Origin: Cercis canadensis
Taxonomy: Eukaryota > Streptophyta > Magnoliopsida > Fabales > Fabaceae
Reading direction: 5' to 3'
Assembly: GCA_003255065.1 (NCBI GenBank)
Contig: QAOA01008131.1
Coordinates: 5,876 to 69,875, forward strand
Length of the DNA: 64,000 nucleotides
Positions 33,503 to 45,197 of this stretch are shown piece after piece. A program made the translations under genes and the position numbers. Positions within the stretch are counted from its first letter, which is position 1, and each line of letters starts with the position of its first letter. The notes under the pieces were generated by a model. The model was not told where the DNA came from and made no database searches. It was given only the letters and a program-made list of their open reading frames with translations.

Positions 33503-34890
33503 TTTACAATGAACTTTCTGCAGCATTATCAGGATATTATGCTTCAAGTTGTATTTCCATGCTTGGGGTTGTATGTAGGGCAATCCAGGTGGCATCAATA
33601 AGAGGGATTGCTGGGGGTTTTTGGGACACTTATCTTATGGAAAATTTGTGATACGTTTAGAAAACGGATGACTGTTAATGTGTGGTTTTCAATCAGGGAT
33701 TTTAAATGTGTGTCTGTTTCAGTTGCAGGCAACAGAGATTTGTTGCTCTAATATTCTCTTGGGAAAAATAAGTAACATGGTTGGTATCATAGGGTTTTGA
33801 AAAGAAGTAAATGGGTATAATTGGATTCTCAACTGGGCAAGAGCAGGGTTGTCAAGTTGTGAATCTTAATCATGGCTTAGGGTTTCAGATGTATATGTTT
33901 GTTTTTTGAATTGTGAATCATAACATTTAGTAACAATTTTAAACAACTTTAAAATTTATGCAAGTAAACTTCATATCTTTCTAGAATTAATGCTTAAAAT
34001 AGCAATGTCAGATATGTTCAGTAACCTACATATCATAAATGACAATTATTCTTCACTAAATTGCCAAGCTAGTAGATACAACTCTCTTTAATGCAACATT
34101 TTCTCAATATAAGGTCTATTAATAACATCAATCAATTATATTAGAAATTATATTATTTGAGAAAACTACATCCCTATTTTACTTTTTACTACTCTCAATA
34201 TCTTGTCCTTACTATTTATTTTTAAATTAATTTCTCATGTTTGCTCGTTAGGTCTGTCTCTGTCTAAAGTCTGCAGGGACAGAAACTGATTAACTTATAG
34301 TTTTGCAAACACATTAGTAACTATTTAAATTAAAATTCTAATATGTACTGGGTTTGCGTACACAGTTCTGGCTCATCTAAAATGCACTTTGCTTTTTAGA
34401 AAGGAAAGTGTATATATCTTGACCCTTAGTATAATTAAAGGTTTTAGATGATTATGTAATTTTTTGTTTGATAATACTTTTTGGTGATTATATACATATT
34501 AAATATACGTCAATTAATGAAAACTATATACAGCAAGAACATATGAATTTTTGTTGGGAAACAATAGAACTCTTAAAACTGACGAGACTCTGTTGCTAGT
34601 CATTCATAAGTTCAAATTTCTCTTTTTGACTACCTTTGCCTATTCAATTAGTGGTTCTGTTCCACCAAATCGGACAGAACAAATGTCTCCATAGAGATCC
34701 ATCTCAATCTCAACAACATCAAAGCTATTAGAGGACCTTTAACTTCGTTTGTCAAATTTGATCAAAAGGGGATGACAAAATAAAACTTATATTGATTATT
34801 CAAGTCTTGGTGTATGCAGAAGCGGAACTAGTTGCAAGATTTGTATATTTTGCCCGTGATTTCAAATAGACAAAGATCATGTATGGTTAT

Positions 34891-34982
<92 letters not shown>

Positions 34983-37900
34983 CTTTTCTCCTTTTATGTA
35001 TAACCATCAAAATTTGAAGGATTGGATATTGTCAGGAAATTTTTATTTCTGCCTAGTGGAATTCATGTATTTCCTGTATATAGCTAATTGTCATCGAGAT
35101 ATAGTTGGTATGTATTTAATTGTGTAAAAAATATATATTTTCTGAGAGAATATTTTTAATAGGAAAAATATTTGGCCAGGGAAAGTTCCCCGAATTTGTT
35201 GCCAGGAATAATATGAGATTGTAACCACTCTGGGATAAATAAGCTGTCCTTATCACTTTGTTTTATCCAACAACCACCTTTGAATCTTGGCAAATTTCTC
35301 TAACCAAATAGCTGTGCTCTTTTAAATAAAATGCATAATCACTTTAACCCTTAATAATTCTTAAGGGTCAAGATGTATGCACTTTACTACAAAAATTATG
35401 TGTCAGAGGAGCAGGAACCCTATCTACAACTAGTCATTGGCTGGGCCTTTTTCTCTGTCTTGCTTGCTCCCCCTGTCGTCTTCTGCGTCCCTTTCTTCCT
35501 CCCACCCAGCATGATGAACTCTTTATCTAGTTCAGCTGAAGATAGGTAAGTAAAATTTTTACATCCTGCTTGTGGTATGGAAAATTAATGGGAGTGGGTC
35601 TGCCAAAAACAAATCAGAACCTTGGTTTTGGTACTTTCTGATGCATTATTTCATAAAGATTGCAATGAAAAAAATTGTGGTTTCTGAAATTGGGTTGCGC
35701 AGCATCTGACCCAAATTTGTTGCGACACAGCAGCTGCAAAACTATTTAGGGAATTGTGGGAATCAACAAAATCGCTGGTTCATAGCAATTCACGGTGATT
35801 ATGGTTGCAATTCATAGTCATTCTCAATTCAGATATGTGGTTTGAACCACTAAAACCTTTGCTTGAATGATTCTGTTGACCTTGTGGAAGAATAGTTATT
35901 TTTAGGTTTAATTGTACATTGAGGCTAATTTGACAACCATTTATTGATGTAGTTAATTTTCATGCTGCATCTTATGTTTGTTTGAGAAGTTGGTGGTAGA
36001 CTCAGAGTGAGATAAGAAACAACTGGTTTTAATTATAGTATTGTGATACTCAGTTTCCTTAGATGTTTCTGTAATATAAATTCATGTAATCCTTTTTTTC
36101 TTTTCTTACAAAAATATCATTAAGATGTGGCTGATAAGTGATAAGCTGAGTGGGAAAAAAGAGATCCAACCTATTTCTTTCCTTTCTTGCTCCTTGGCCG
36201 CAAATTTGATTGTGAAAGTTCTAGCTTACAGTTTGATCTTTACTGGTATTAATATTACTGTTTGAAGTTATGTAACCAGAAGCATCATTTTGTGGGTCCT
36301 TGTTTTTCAAGTTCCAATTGTGGGGGTAAATTTCATTCTGAGATTTGCAATGTTAAGGATGTTGTTACATTTTTTTCCAAGCAGATGACGGGAGATATCT
36401 TATTGCTGAATGGGTGGAAGAGGACATTATGTCCTAATGTCTTGTCACTCTACACAGTTCTGGCAAGTTTTTCACTATCTCATTCACATAGTCACCCAAA
36501 CAGTGTGTATAGTTCTTATGGAAAATGGGTGATGGGTGATGGGTGATAGATTTTTCCTTATGAACACTTTTAAACTTGAGAATCTTAGTCATACCTAGCT
36601 AGACCTCTTCCTTGATGACTGTACAAAGAAGCACGTATTGTTGATGATTCAATATCCATAATTTAAAAGTTGATCAAGCCTCTGGAACTGGATCTTTTAC
36701 CTACTTGATTTCATCCCTATCCTTTTTAAGGATGATTGAGTTTAAACTTTGTTAGATTAACTCCCTGCAGTGCTGAAACTGTGGACCATTGTCCATGTTC
36801 TGCGATCTTCATGATCTAGGTAGTTTTAGATGGAACTCCCCGTGGTGCTGAAGCTGTGGACCATTGGCCATATTCTGTAATCTTCATGATCTAGAGAGTA
36901 ACAAGCTTTTCTGGGCATGGAACTTTGACTACCCTATGCTAGGATTCTAACAAGAAAACATGCTATCTCAGAGCTCCTTTGAATATTTGGGGATTCCAGG
37001 AAGGTCAAGGTCTGCCCTTGACATTGCTAGGGTAGTATTTAACCTGTAATGCTTGTGAAGAAATTAGTAGTTTTTACCAATTGTTGTTGGAAAATTATTT
37101 AGAGAGACCTACAGCATTTAGTCGAGGTACTGGTATGGATTGTGATGATACAACAGTTGAAGGAGAGGTATCTAATAATATTTTCCTATAATTTTGCATT
37201 CGCATGCATAAAAGATCACAAGCATCTTTATTCTTGTGTTTATTCAGGGATAAGATGCCTATATGAGAGAGTTGATTGCCATAAAGTACTCAACAACATC
37301 CTTGGGGTAAAGAATGTTTTAATAATTAAAGCATTTTATCAGCATCCAAACTTCTAAAGCATGTGAAAATTAGACTGGATGTTTCTTATTGTTTAGGATT
37401 TTCAATTTTTCATGGACAATAATATGTTGATGTAGTATCCTCCTTTTTTTCTCTCTAACATTTGTATTGGTAGATGTCATAAACCATGGTAGAGTAAATA
37501 CTTCTGTTTAAACATAAATGTTAGACTATCATTTCAAGACCTGCCATACCTTTCTGAATAAGAGTAGGGTAAGCACTGTTCCTTTTGTCAAGATTGAGGA
37601 ATTTGCAAGATGGGATGCTTAAGAAAGTTAAGAGGGTGGGTACAGAAGTCCTGCTAGTTGTGGCTAAAGTGAAGTTGTTCTTTGTAATTCTAATTTTGAC
37701 TGGTCATCTGAGGTTGATCAATCTTTTAAGGGATTTTAAGATGTGGATGCTGATCAACCTTCTATGTTGCACAAATATGGATATTGGTATCTAATGAATA
37801 CAATATGATACAGGGTACATATATGGCAGGGTTCTTTAATTCAAAAATTTAATAGCTAGTTTATATACTTATAAAAGTTCATAATAGTGTTAAGAAAATA

Positions 37901-40900
37901 TTACACAATATATATTCATATTTATAAAATAAAATAAAATAAAACTACAAATTTTTAAACATTGGGCGCATTTTAAAGCCATTTTGTCACATTTCGGCAC
38001 ATATAGCCAAGTCTCATCACATCTCAAAACAGCCTTTTGGTATTTAGTTTTGAAGCATTTTGAAGCCACTTTGACCCGTTTCAACACTGCCCAAAATTTT
38101 CAAACTTAAAAGATATTAAAAAGAATATTAGAGCAGAGAAAAACATTCTATATGCGAGGATGTTACTTGTACGTTTCTGGAACGAGAATGGAAACAACAA
38201 TGGTGTACCCATACTTCATGGTAAACCTTCTATTATGTTGCCAATTTTTTAGGATGTCTAGCATGCCCTGTATCTTTGATCCCTATATCACAATTGTTGT
38301 TTTGTTTTGAGGGGCCTTTCTAGATTTGTGTTAGGACTTCATTAAAATAAGTACATTTTGGATTAAGCTTTTGTATAAGTGTTGTTGTTAATCCTTGTGT
38401 CTTGTCTGTGCTTTCATTATTTCACATGAAAGATGTTTTATGGACAGTGTATTATAGTAGTTGAGCCATCATTATGATCAGTATTAAGCTCAAGTCTCCC
38501 TGCTTAGGCTTGATGATATGTAAGAGTTACTGATTTAATCAAGTTGATCATTCAGTTTTGACTTGTAGAGACTGTAGAAGGTACTTTCAGAATAGAATTA
38601 GGCCCTTTAAGGCCCAAGCTGATTTATAAGAAAGGTTTTTTTAAAATAAAAAAATTCTTCTGATTTATTTTGTGCTCCTAGTTAGTCTATGAGGGTAACG
38701 GACACCGTCTTACCCAAAATCATGGTATTTGATTTTGATGGTATCATAATCAGTAGTGAATACTTAGAGGCTGTTTGGCCGAGCTTCTATACAGCTCTAA
38801 AGCGCTTTCTGGCACTTCTGATGGTGTTTGGCCAGAAACTAAAATTGCTTTTAAGTCGCAACAGAAGCAGTTTTTCCTGTGAATGAGAGGCACGTATTTG
38901 GAGCATTTGCTAGAAAGCAGAAACTAGCTATGTTACCTTTTTACAATAATCATTCTTGCAAAAGCATTTTTCACAGAAGTAATTCTCCTCGCCGCAGAAC
39001 TAAGGGTGACAGGATTATTATCAGGGTCTCCCTTTGCTGCAGTGCCCATGGTCAATTTAAGGGTGTTTCTCTGACAGACATGAAATGTGATTGGAGAGCT
39101 CTACTACATTAACTTTTTCATTTATGTTTACTTTTGTCTTTTGAGTAGTGCAAAGAAGGCCCAGAGTTTGATGCCAGGGTGTGCATGAATCCAACTAAAG
39201 CAGTTGGGTGGATTTTTATGGTACACCCCACTAACTTGAAAAGTGGAGGAAATATCCTCCGAAGTAACCCATGCATCATCTGGGCAACAGAGGACTACTT
39301 TCCTTGTCTTTTTCTAAGAGGATCACCAATCTTAAGAAATATTAAGGCAAATAAAGTCTTGCACCTTTTTTAGATGTTGCTGTCTTTGCACAAGGTCGGG
39401 TAACTTAATCATGAAAGTAAAAGTTGTTGGTGAGTGAATTGGAATCAAATCTCTCTTGGGGTTCATGCTCCATGGTTTCCATGGGTTAGTTATAGAGTTA
39501 TTAAGGGATCCCATGCTATTTTGGGTCCCACCTGGCCATTGGAAGAAAGGGGAGTTTCATTGGTTTCTTGTTTTATTGGAGCCTCTGTCATGATCATATA
39601 AAGATGAGTAATGCTTTTTGTGAATGCTTGAATTTTTCAAGTTTGTGAGGTTGTTCTTGTATTGTTTTGTTTGTTGTATTGGGTGAAGAGAGACGCCTTG
39701 TACATTTCACATGGGTAATTCAATGAGGCAAATACAATTATTTGGTATGATTTATGGAGTTTTACCCTAAATTTTGGTTCTTTTATTATCAGAAGTATTA
39801 CGTTCCATCCAAGAGATTACTTTTGCGTGGATCATCAAGTATAGCAGCATCTTAATATCTTCACTTAAAAACTAGTTATATAATAGACCAAATTACTGAA
39901 AAATACCATCAAGTTCTAGAATGTAGTTATTAAAGAATTCAATTAGTAGACTTATGTCTCCTTTTATAATGGTTTTTCACATATTTTAGTTGTTGGATAC
40001 CATTAGGTAGTGGATAATAAGAAGACCATTGATACTAGGACTCGTTACTACTTTATAGCCTATTGATTGTTAGTCTCATGGCCTTAAATTCAAGAGCATC
40101 TATTATTTGCCTTTAGCTTGTCATATTTTCAAGTTACTGATGATAACAGTACGGACTATATTACCTTCCAACCAATAAATTTATATCAGATTTTTCTTTT
40201 CATAATAAGCAGAATCAGAGATGAATTATTCACAAATTTCAACCAAATAAATGGAACATGATTTAAATTCAGTTGATCATATATGTCTAGACTGTAGTGA
40301 TTAACTGAATTTATAGCTGAGTTAGGTAACTCCATTTGGTTTGAGTATTAACTACTTTATTATTTTCTGTTGTGGTTGTTGGGGAAAACTGCAGTAAATT
40401 TGCTGATGGTGGTGATGGGCGCGAAATGGCTGCAAAACGTCAGCGAATTGTTGATCCGGGATCTTCATTCTATGGGACTTCCCCTGGTTCCGGGTTTATG
40501 TACAACCCATCTCCATATGGATATGTCAACCAGCCTCCCCCTTTTCCTGTTGTTCGGCTGCGTGGCCTTCCGTTTGACTGTACTGAAACTGATGTTGCTG
40601 AGTTCTTCCATGGTCTAGACATTGTTGATGTTCTTTTTCTTCACAAAGGTGGCAAGTTCACTGGGGAAGCTTTCTGTGTTCTGGGGTACCCTCTACAAGT
40701 TGACTTTGCTTTGCAGAGAAACAGGCAGAACATGGGTAGGAGATATGTTGAGGTTTTCAGAAGTAAGAGGCAGGAATACTATAAGGCAATTGCCAGTGAG
40801 GTTTCAGATGGCCGTGGTGGCTCGCCACGTCGAAGTTCCTCTAGGGCTAAATCATATGATGAAGGAAAGGATTCAGCTGAGCATACAGGCGTATTACGAC

Positions 40901-41157
40901 TAAGGGGATTACCATTTTCTGCTGGTAAGGATGATATCATGGAGTTCTTTAAAGATTACGCGTTGCCAGAGGATTCTATCCATATTATAATGAATTCGGA
41001 GGGGAGACCTTCTGGAGAAGCATATGTGGAATTCACAAGTGCTGAAGATTCAAAAGCTGCTATGGCTAAGGACAGGATGACACTTGGGAGTCGCTATATA
41101 GAACTATTTCCTTCATCTCACAGCGAGATGGAAGATGCAATTTCAAGAGGACGGTGA
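31083..41157 (+). CDS. hnRNP H/F-like protein with two RRMs
   Basis: The coding sequence joins 31083-31096 (ATG TTC TAC AGA GG, donor GTAAGA) to 40395-41157 (acceptor AAAACTGCAG). The product has 258 residues and starts MFYRGKFADGGDGREMAAKR, as plant members of this family do, which is why I prefer this start to one inside exon 2. Residues about 58-135 form RRM 1 (VVRLRGLPFDCTETDVAEFF, GEAFCVLG, MGRRYVEVFRSKR). Residues about 171-247 form RRM 2 (VLRLRGLPFSAGKDDIMEFF, GRPSGEAYVEF, LGSRYIELF). Between them lies a Ser/Arg-rich linker with SPRRSSSRAKS. LRGLPF and the weak RNP1 are typical of the quasi-RRMs of hnRNP H/F and GRSF1, which bind G-rich RNA. A role in nuclear pre-mRNA processing is inferred from the family. 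The frame is intact with TGA at 41155-41157. Confidence 0.9.
32661..33001. mobile_element. TRIM-like element or paired LTR remnant
   Basis: A 122-bp repeat at 32661-32782 starts TGTTAGGTCTCAAGCCCAAG and ends GGGACTCATAACA, with TG...CA ends. After a 129-bp middle the same sequence restarts at 32912 and runs for about 90 bases before it fades. The size fits a terminal-repeat retrotransposon in miniature with a truncated second repeat. I see no clear primer site. Confidence 0.65.
33472..33499. repeat. (TA)n microsatellite in intron
   Basis: About fourteen uninterrupted AT/TA units. Confidence 0.95.
34894..34979. repeat. Poly-T run of 86 bases in intron
   Basis: Eighty-six consecutive T. Chance open frames of poly-Phe cross it. 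Either a retroposon tail or an assembly-inflated homopolymer. Confidence 0.9.
36761..36896. repeat. Tandem duplication, period about 75 bp, in intron
   Basis: GTGCTGAAACTGTGGACCAT at 36770 and GTGCTGAAGCTGTGGACCAT at about 36843, both followed by similar sequence to ATCTTCATGATCTAG. Confidence 0.8.
38769..38960. mobile_element. hAT-like MITE fragment in intron
   Basis: GGCTGTTTGGCCGAGCTTCT with AGCTCTAAAGCGCTTTCTGG and AGAAGCAGTTTTT has the wording of common plant hAT-type MITE ends. I could not fix the right border or a target duplication. Confidence 0.5.
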
Positions 41158-41765
41158 TTTCTTAGTGGCCTTATGCTTTCTTGTGTTATTTTATAGTTAT
41201 TATGATTGTTAGCTTACTCTTATAAATGAGATTTTGGTTTAAGTAGCTTGAATTTCTTGTATTGAAGGAGATATATCGTTATTATATTTTCTTGGGAGCA
41301 ACATGATATTTCTGTGCTGATAAATATGAAATGGTCAGATTGATTTATGTTGGGATTTAATTTTGTTCACCTTGTATTAAATCTTCTGCTATGATTTTTG
41401 GCAGCATCTACAATACACTTTAATGAAATTGTGTACCAGTGTTGTAGAGTTTGTGACCCTTGGATTGGACAAGCGTAGGAGCCAAGTCATCATATCCAAG
41501 GGTCCTTGTCGAGTTTGCACTGGTACACATCTCGAGTTGTGTATTATAACATTTTCTATGATTTTTTTGTTAAGGATTGAAACAGCCCCTGTTTGTAATA
41601 TCAATGTATTGAGGGCATGGAGTCTTGTGTCACTAGGTCAAATGATTTAGATTTTGCTATAATTTTCTTCTGTGCGCTTCTACTGTCTATGCCACAAGGC
41701 TGCTATGTTAGCTCAATCTGTTAGTTTTTGGGGAGTTACACCTTTTGTGCATTTTGTTCATTTTG
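41158..41765 (+). other. 3' untranslated and downstream region of the hnRNP gene, with a short hairpin
   Basis: The 3' UTR must start at 41158; its end is not evident. At 41433-41526 lies an imperfect hairpin whose outer arms GTACCAGTG/CACTGGTAC and inner arms ACCCTTGGA/TCCAAGGGT pair exactly, with unpaired stretches between. Confidence 0.55.
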
Positions 41766-41854
41766 TGAAAGTTGGGAGACTAAAGTTCTATTTTAAAATA
41801 GGGACCAAAACGTTCATATGATTAAAATAGAGAGATCAAAAGTGCAATTAAGTC
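41766..41854. mobile_element. One arm of the foldback MITE family seen at 15348
   Basis: GGGACCAAAACGTTCATATG and AAAAGTGCAATTAAG parallel the right arm at 15845-15898. Only one arm is present, so it is a remnant. Confidence 0.7.
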
Positions 41855-44316
41855 TTTATGATTTTGGATATTTGTTATATGACGTTTGATGAATGTAATC
41901 TGGTCTGCTATTATGTTTGTGAAAGAAATTTTCTTCTGTTCCGTTGAGGTGTTAATAGCACAAACAATTGTTCTCTGATGCATGGTTGAATTTATTGGAG
42001 AATTACCAAAAAGGAAGGCCTGTCAATTATTCACACCTCAGAAACACATAACTGCATTGCTTAATTCAGTATAAAACGTACCGTTTTGTAATCTTGAGTG
42101 TAATATTTATAATTTATTCATCATCCTGCATGTGGCTTGTCCTTAGTTATATCCATTAAGCATTCCTTTTGAACATCCCAGCTTCATTTGCAGGATGCCA
42201 ATACGTCAAGCTCATTGTGGGAAACTCCATCGCTTAATGTTGTTGGGATTCATATTTGAGAAATGATTGTTGCACATTATTTATTTTCACACTAGTTCTA
42301 GAGCTGGCAAATGGGCCAAGCTAGGGAGGGCGAATAAGCTCAATTTTATTCAAGCCAGTCATTTAGAGGCCGAGTTCAAACCTAAATACAGGTTATACAG
42401 GCTAACCCGTTGGGTCAGATCTATTTTACTAGCTCTAAATCTATTTTACATTGCCTTTTAAGTAGTACGATTAGTTACACAAACGATAATGTAGATGGAT
42501 CCAATTATGTTTGGATTAGCTTCTTCAAGAATTGTTTTGTTTTTAGAGAATTGATAATGAAAGAATTAAATTTTTAAGAAGCTTGCTTTGATAACTTCTC
42601 TCAAAACCACATACGTGAAATAGTGGTTTGTGCCATACGATGCAGAAATTAAAGAATAGTTCGTGTTGCCAAAAAGAGAAGTAAGACAATTGATTTTGGC
42701 AAAATCTAAACAAAACACACTAAACTATATAAGTACAAGTACATCAACGAGTAAATATATCTAATATGTAAATATCATTACTCTTCATGTTTTCATTAAA
42801 CTAGATAATTTCATTGAGAACCACAACGATAATGTCTCCGTACACTTTGTTTCATCCCCATGCATGGTTGACTCTTTCACCAAGTTATCTGTGCATTGCA
42901 TTCATGTGCCACACACCTCTGCTTACGGGAAGGGGGATTCTTCCATCGGGCTCTTTTTGTTTTGACAAAAAAATGCGCATGTCTGGGTAAACAAAGCTGT
43001 AATTTGGCATGATTTTCAAGCTTGTGCATGGTTTTCAACGCAAAATAGTCCATCTTTTGCACAACACACAGGTTTTTCAATCCCAATCTCAGACAGCCAA
43101 GTATGGCATAGTAAATGAACGCTTAAAACCAAGTTAATAATACCATTGAGATATGGCTATTTCAGTGTTCAAAATTCACTTCTTGTTTTATTTTGTCTAT
43201 TTAAGGTTTGAAACAAATAAAAAAAAATGATAAAAGGTTGTCATTGGACTTTGTTTTTTGTGTTTTATTTTTTGGGTCCATTAAAGATTAGAGTGAGAAA
43301 AAATTATCGCATTCTAGAGTATGTCACAAGCTTCAATAAATGTTTATAATGATATTTACGAATCACATATTAATGGGGGTTGCCGATAGCTAAACCAGAT
43401 CTTATAAGCAAAGTGTTTCAATCTTTACCAAATAAATCAACCAAGGCTGTTTTTCTAATTGATTTGGACGATGCTTGTCAAGATTTACATGAACATTTTC
43501 TTCTAAGAGATTTGCTACTTGGCCCAGAGTCTCATGCCCGGAAAGGCATGTGAGTCATGTGATGGTACATGTGGGTGGGAAATACTTATGTTTTTTAAGC
43601 AATTGTTATGCTACCCTCGGCTTGAGGTAATATTAGTCACATTAAAGTGTGGATATGCACTTCACATACCATTGAGATTCATATTGGTACAATTTAAATT
43701 TCAGTATAGTTACATGTGATTTATTTAAATAGTGGTTTAAATGGATCAAGCGTTACTCAAATTATGAAATAATATAAGTCTAAATAGTATGCAAAATAGT
43801 CAAAATTAGTCAACATCATCCCCAATTAGGGGATATGATAGAATCTTCCCATTTTTAATGGTTGAACAATGTTTGCACATCTACAAATTCACACATTCTT
43901 TATTCCTTCACGCATCACAATCTAAATTTGTTAGTTAGATGTATTTAAATTTTAACTAAACTCACTTAAACTTTCTACATTCCTACATCATGTATGCAAA
44001 CACTCTATTCTATTCCTTCTTAATAATTATCTCTTTATTATTATTTCTTGTTTCGTTGTCTTTTGCAGACACATGATACTACTACGTAGCTCATGTGAAT
44101 AAACTGACCCCTACGACCTACTCTTTCTCTCTATCTACAGTCATGTATATTTTATTTATTTATTATAACCTGTTTTGCATAGTTCAAAGTTCAAACCAGT
44201 GGCGTGGAAGCCAAATATACCTTTCAAGGTAGCTATCAAGTAGTTTAAAAAAAAAAAAAAAAGTAGCTCTCAAGTATCAAATCAATGAGATTTAGGGCCA
44301 AATCTACAATAATACA
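41855..44316. other. Intergenic; no gene recognised
   Basis: Near 42296-42420 the sequence CTGGCAAATGGGCCAAGCTA ... GCTAACCCGTTGGGTCAGAT has the wording of plant DNA-transposon ends but no borders. Elsewhere only short open frames without family resemblance are present. Confidence 0.5.
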
Positions 44317-44336
44317 AATGGCTAAAAATGGGTACC
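44317..44336 (+). repeat. 20-bp inverted repeat, left arm
   Basis: AATGGCTAAAAATGGGTACC is the exact complement of 45178-45197. The two arms enclose the CMR1/WDR76-like fragment. Confidence 0.85.
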
Positions 44337-44429
44337 GGTGCAAATGACACTAAATTATCATTCAATCATTCACTTGGCCCAATCAATGACTAAGATTGTT
44401 TGATGAGCAACTTAATTATCAGGTCTTTC

Positions 44430-44962
44430 TAATAATAACATAATAGCTTAATATTTTAGTTAAATTATAGATTGACCCAATTTGAAGCACGAGAATTGGT
44501 TTCCCTCTTTGCCATACCCAGAATAGCTTCAATAAGCGGGCTGTCAGACACAGCCCCATCATAAGCAATGACAATAGGACACAAATCTTGAATTTGGTAG
44601 GAGATTCATCTTTCAATTTAGCAGGATCCACACTATCGTCACTTAAACCTTTGGAATCGGGTGGCATACCTCTGGCTTGTAAGGATCACCGAATCACTAG
44701 CGGAATCTCTGTTTTGGGCTTCTTTTCTAATTTCACAGTGTATGATTTGGTCTCAACCGTGCCATTAAGAACCTATGAATAACAATTAAAAAAAAAAATC
44801 ACACAGAAAGAGAGAAGAACAAGTATAAGACCTTTGACGCTTGGCTGCAGTGAAGAGCTCGGTGGCTTTGGACTGGATCTTAAGGGCAGCCAACATTTCA
44901 TCATTCTGGCGAATGTTTTCGAGTCGCTTGCGTTTGTACTCTGTGAGTTTCTGAGGCGCCAT
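44430..44962 (-). pseudogene. CMR1/WDR76-like WD-repeat protein, N-terminal fragment
   Basis: Exon 1 runs from ATG at 44962 to 44832 and reads MAPQKLTEYKRKRLENIRQN, then DEMLAALKIQSKATELF and AAKRQR, ending at a GTCTTA donor. Exon 2 begins after ATTCATAG at 44772 with VETKSYTVKLEKKPKTEIPL, then VIR, TGA (44686-44688, where the family has Arg), then GMPPDSKGLSDD. A further frameshift leads to SDSPLIEAILGMAKRE, which also fits the family. These are the conserved start and pre-propeller region of plant homologues of yeast CMR1/human WDR76, chromatin-associated DNA-damage WD proteins. No WD repeat follows; the copy ends near 44430. It is a truncated unprocessed copy. Confidence 0.75.
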
Positions 44963-45177
44963 GAGAGGAGAGCACAATTAGAAAGAAAATGCGAGAGAAG
45001 GGGCGTGAGAATGATGGAGGAGAAGAGAATACAAGTGTTTTTGGTTAGAGGAGAATAAAAGTAAATACAAAAATTTTATGGGGCCAAAATACAATTAATT
45101 ATTTACAGTCAATATTCAGTCATTTCATCTGGAATGTACATGTGGCTTAATCTTAGCCATTGAATGACCTTTGTACT

Positions 45178-45197
45178 GGTACCCATTTTTAGCCATT
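45178..45197 (-). repeat. 20-bp inverted repeat, right arm
   Basis: GGTACCCATTTTTAGCCATT is the exact inverse of 44317-44336. Sequence just inside this arm (AATCTTAGCCATTGAATGAC) loosely mirrors the left side (ATTCAATCATT ... GACTAAGATT), so the true repeats may be longer and diverged. Confidence 0.85.

Larger units (their letters stand above)
31097..40394 (+). other. Intron 1 of the hnRNP gene, 9.3 kb
   Basis: Bounded by GTAAGA and CTGCAG. It holds the TRIM-like repeat (32661-33001), a TA microsatellite, an 86-T run, a tandem duplication (36761-36896) and a hAT-like MITE (38769-38960), listed separately. The rest is T-rich on the + strand, as usual in plant introns, with only chance open frames. 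Further small non-coding leader exons inside cannot be excluded. Confidence 0.75.

Noticed and set aside
34832..35127. Poly-Phe frames
   Set aside because: Produced by the 86-T run.
38689..38770. HAD-phosphatase-like motif (VFDFDG)
   Set aside because: The match is a few residues long and is followed by a MITE; no other HAD motif is present.
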